From positions 1 to 8,342 of the forward strand of contig CAZIVE010000116.1 of assembly GCA_964542435.1 (NCBI GenBank): a stretch of 8,342 nucleotides of DNA. The letters are read 5' to 3'. This document shows, in pieces, positions 6,661 to 8,342 of this stretch (within the stretch, counting starts at the first letter, position 1; each line of letters opens with the position of its first letter). The translations under genes and the position numbers were made by a program. Below the pieces are notes generated by a model. That model saw nothing but the letters and a program-made list of their open reading frames with translations. It had not been told where the DNA came from and made no database searches. The stretch comes from CAZIVE01 sp964542435. GTDB taxonomy: Bacteria > Bacteroidota > Bacteroidia > Bacteroidales > Tannerellaceae.

Positions 6661-6994
6661 CTTAACCCAAGGCCGCATGTTTTTTTATCATGGCCAGTGG
6701 GATTCCACATCGTCTCCCGGCAGCAAACCTCCCATGTCTTCCTGGGTCTTCGCCCTAAATTCCTTCGTCCTGCCTATCCAAGAGGTGGAACGTCAGTCAT
6801 GCTCCTAAGCTGGGTCTATGCCCTTATGGTGTAATTCAACCTGACTGTCCCGGCTCTCCGTTTTCAAGGTGCGCTAAATTCTGTGGATAACATTTTCAAA
6901 GCATTCACATCTTCGTCTTGAATGGCTGCGGCACTCTCCATTTGGTAACGATGTGGTTTTCAGTGTTCTACGTCTTTTTCAGGGTTCAGGGTCT
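6661..6994 (-). other. Transposase 3' non-coding region, candidate bridge-RNA locus
   Basis: This 334-nt stretch holds no credible gene on either strand. Read on the minus strand it contains two similar short hairpins, GGG-CATAGA-CCC (6812-6823) and GGG-CGAAGA-CCC (6744-6755). They lie in a near-repeat whose plus-strand form is CTGGGTCTNNGCCC (12 of 14 bases equal, 68 bp apart). The octamer CTAAATTC also appears twice (6755-6762 and 6874-6881). A CAGTCA/TGACTG pair (6842-6847 and 6794-6799) could close a stem around the first hairpin. Bridge RNAs of IS110-type elements have two related internal loops, so paired similar structures fit that idea. I could not fold the region or identify guide sequences, so this is only a candidate. 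Confidence 0.35.
6671..6695. repeat. Inverted repeat with T-rich loop near the IS boundary
   Basis: On the plus strand GGCC-g-CATG (6671-6679) is followed by a 9-nt loop (TTTTTTTAT) and CATGGCC (6689-6695). The result is a 7-bp stem with one bulged base. CCA/TGG (6667-6669 and 6698-6700) can extend it across a small mismatch. No T-run follows on either strand, so it is not a standard intrinsic terminator. It lies near the presumed end of the IS and could be a recombinase-binding or RNA-structural element. Confidence 0.55.
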
Positions 6995-8275
6995 TTATGC
7001 GGCCGCTTTCACCGAGTATTGAATATCTCCCATCATCTTCTCCGGATTGTAATCAACGCCTTTACTCAGAATGGCAAAGAATATCCGGATGAGTTTGCCG
7101 CAGAGGGCGACAATGGATTGCATCTTGTTTAGCGGGTTCTTCTCTCTTGTCAGGTTGCGTTGGTGTAGTTCCCGAAATTCCTGATTTTTACCCAGGATGG
7201 CTATCATGGCCATGAAAAGCCCGTGTCGTAATCGCTTCCGCCCCCGGCGACTGATAGTGGTCTTTCCTTTGTGCTTGCCGGAGCTGTTTTCTACCAGGTT
7301 ACAACCGGCCAGTTTTTGTATCTGACGCGGGTCCTCAAATCTGTGGATATCTCCGATTTCACCGACAAAAGTTGTGGCCGTAACCAACCCAACTCCCTTG
7401 ATACCCAGAAGCTTGACTGCGTTGGGCACCTGAAGCAGTAATTCCCACATCAGTTGTTCTAATTGTTCGTACTGCATTTGGTATAGTTCGTATTCTGCCA
7501 GCAGGTTCTGCAGGCCGGCTTGTGAGGCTATATTACCGTTGGTTCTGCCGATGCTGCTTACCGCTGCTTTTACCAGCGCTTGCGCTCTTTTCTTGCCTAC
7601 GGATCGCTTTATGGATGTTCTCCATGTTGCCAGTATTTTGTCCTCGCCCGCCTCTATAACCATGGCCGGCGTTGGAAACGTTTTAAGTGTCAGCAGCGCT
7701 GTTTTCCCTGTCCACTTTTTGAATACCTGTTGAAATTCCGGGAACCGGATATCCAGCCAGCGAATGACCCTGTTGTGGACAGCATTCAGCCGCTCCTGCA
7801 GCCGTTCTCTTTCTTCCACCGCTTCCCTTAGTTCCTGATAGATGTTTTCCGGTATGTACACATCCCGGTAACGTCCATCTTTCACTAACATGGCGATGGT
7901 CTTCGGATCTTTTCGGTCATTCTTGGTGGGGCTGTTGTCATCGAGTTCCTTGGTTCGTTTGACATGGAACGGGTTGACTATGGCCAGTTTATGGCCTATA
8001 TCCTTGAGGTGGTCTCCCAAGGTAAACCAGTAATGTCCTGTGGGCTCAAAGCCTGTGATGGCTTCTGTCTTTTTTTGCTGCTTGCAGGTGTCTTGCATCC
8101 ACCGGTCCAGTTGTTCAAATCCTTGGGCGGTGTTGCTGAATTTTAGCAGCCTGGCTAACTCTATCCCCCTGTTATCAAAGGCTCTGGCAAAGTGGTTTTC
8201 TTTCCCGATGTCGATTCCGACCACCAAGGTTTCATTTTTGATTTGCAAAATCTTTGCGTTTTGTGTACGCTTCAT
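6995..8275 (-). CDS. IS110-family DEDD transposase
   Basis: The 426-residue protein is a complete IS110-family recombinase. The N-terminal RuvC-like DEDD domain shows GIDIGKENH (20-28, D22), GFEPTGHYW (75-83, E77) and KNDRKDP (118-124, D120 and D123). A Glu/Arg-rich helical region (about 145-195) follows, which in the family links the two domains. The C-terminal Tnp domain begins near VPNAVKLLGIKGVG (283-296). It contains ENSSGKHKG (329-337), where S331 or S332 is the likely nucleophilic serine, and then ISRRGRKRLR. Known relatives are guided by a bridge RNA that pairs with donor and target DNA. The ATG at 8275 has GAGGAGG 9 nt upstream; a TTG at 8293 would lie inside or before that site and is less likely. 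All catalytic residues are present, so the enzyme should be active. It is transcribed toward the operon. Confidence 0.95.
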   Translation of the reverse strand: MKRTQNAKILQIKNETLVVGIDIGKENHFARAFDNRGIELARLLKFSNTAQGFEQLDRWMQDTCKQQKKTEAITGFEPTGHYWFTLGDHLKDIGHKLAIVNPFHVKRTKELDDNSPTKNDRKDPKTIAMLVKDGRYRDVYIPENIYQELREAVEERERLQERLNAVHNRVIRWLDIRFPEFQQVFKKWTGKTALLTLKTFPTPAMVIEAGEDKILATWRTSIKRSVGKKRAQALVKAAVSSIGRTNGNIASQAGLQNLLAEYELYQMQYEQLEQLMWELLLQVPNAVKLLGIKGVGLVTATTFVGEIGDIHRFEDPRQIQKLAGCNLVENSSGKHKGKTTISRRGRKRLRHGLFMAMIAILGKNQEFRELHQRNLTREKNPLNKMQSIVALCGKLIRIFFAILSKGVDYNPEKMMGDIQYSVKAAA

Positions 8276-8284
8276 ATAGAGATG

Positions 8285-8291
8285 CCTCCTC
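8285..8291 (-). promoter_or_regulatory. Ribosome binding site of the IS110 transposase
   Basis: GAGGAGG lies 9 nt before the ATG at 8275. It overlaps the region that would be coding if the TTG at 8293 were used, so it favours the ATG. Confidence 0.75.
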
Positions 8292-8313
8292 AATCTGGTT
8301 TTGTGCCTTTCTC

Positions 8314-8326
8314 TGCTGGATCAGCA
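8314..8326. repeat. Short perfect hairpin upstream of the transposase
   Basis: TGCTG-GAT-CAGCA is a perfect 5-bp inverted repeat with a 3-nt loop, about 40 nt before the transposase start. On the minus strand it would lie in the transposase leader or at the left-end side of the IS. It may be part of the element's end structure or a leader hairpin that limits translation from outside transcripts. Short hairpins like this also arise by chance. Confidence 0.4.
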
Positions 8327-8342
8327 CATTACCATTGTATTG

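Larger units (their letters stand above)
6661..8342 (-). mobile_element. IS110-family insertion sequence (upstream end outside window, downstream end approximate)
   Basis: The element is defined by the intact DEDD transposase plus about 330 nt of non-coding DNA after its stop and 67 nt before its start. I could not identify exact ends. IS110 elements often lack terminal inverted repeats and do not make clear target duplications, so ends cannot be read from one copy. I placed the downstream limit near 6660, where the sequence changes from mixed composition to the AT-rich leader of the neighbouring operon; it could be off by tens of bases. A long 3' non-coding part would fit the IS1111 subgroup, but the 5' side is cut off, so the subgroup is unresolved. 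Confidence 0.7.

Noticed and set aside
6596..6808. Plus-strand 70-codon open frame in the intergenic region
   Set aside because: No recognisable motif or ribosome binding site, and it crosses the presumed IS boundary and the palindrome at 6671-6695.
6882..6890. TTATCCACA (minus strand), a perfect DnaA-box sequence
   Set aside because: Single copy with no cluster, no AT-rich unwinding region and no replication gene nearby; most likely chance.
8276..8293. TTG start at 8293 for the transposase
   Set aside because: The GAGGAGG at 8285-8291 lies after it and is correctly spaced for the ATG at 8275.
6938..8334. GGTAACGATGTG (6943-6954) and CACATTACC (8326-8334) as possible subterminal inverted repeats of the IS
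   Set aside because: The match needs a three-base gap, and the inner copy lies only about 40 nt after the transposase stop, far from the presumed element end.
1..8342. CRISPR array or tRNA genes
   Set aside because: No regularly spaced repeats and no cloverleaf-like sequence were seen on either strand.

Overview
The window reads as an accessory, probably mobile, region of a bacterial chromosome. Every gene I can support is on the minus strand, so the genetic order runs from the right edge of the window to the left. Strong AGGAGG-type ribosome binding sites before nearly every gene, short intergenic gaps, moderate GC and the general character of the proteins suggest a Gram-positive, probably clostridial (Bacillota), host. 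This is inference; no rRNA or housekeeping gene is present to confirm it.

Right part (about 6660-8342): an IS110-family insertion sequence with an intact 426-codon DEDD transposase (8275-6995) followed by a long 3' non-coding stretch. IS110 elements are the family that uses a structured bridge RNA, and this non-coding stretch is a candidate place for one. The element's upstream end lies beyond the window. Its other end is not precisely defined and is placed near 6660, where the sequence turns AT-rich.

Left part (1-6600): a compact five-gene operon. In order of transcription it encodes a small excisionase-type helix-turn-helix protein (6527-6303), a NurA-like nuclease (GTG start 6310, end 5114), a HerA/FtsK-superfamily DNA translocase ATPase (5099-3387), an Hsp90/MORC-like GHKL ATPase (3367-1796) and a radical-SAM protein with a cobalamin-binding-like N-terminal domain (1799 to beyond the left edge; 599 codons visible, no stop). 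The junctions are an 8-nt overlap, 14 nt, 19 nt and a 4-nt ATGA overlap, so the genes are almost certainly co-transcribed and translationally coupled.

How the genes may work together: HerA and NurA form a known translocase-nuclease pair that processes DNA ends in archaea and some bacteria. Here the pair is joined to a GHKL ATPase, a fold used as an ATP-driven clamp or switch (MutL, MORC, Hsp90), and to a radical-SAM enzyme whose substrate cannot be read from sequence. With an HTH regulator in front and an insertion sequence beside it, the operon looks like a candidate anti-mobile-element or DNA-processing system. I do not recognise this exact five-gene combination as a named system. The defence role is an inference, not a demonstrated fact.
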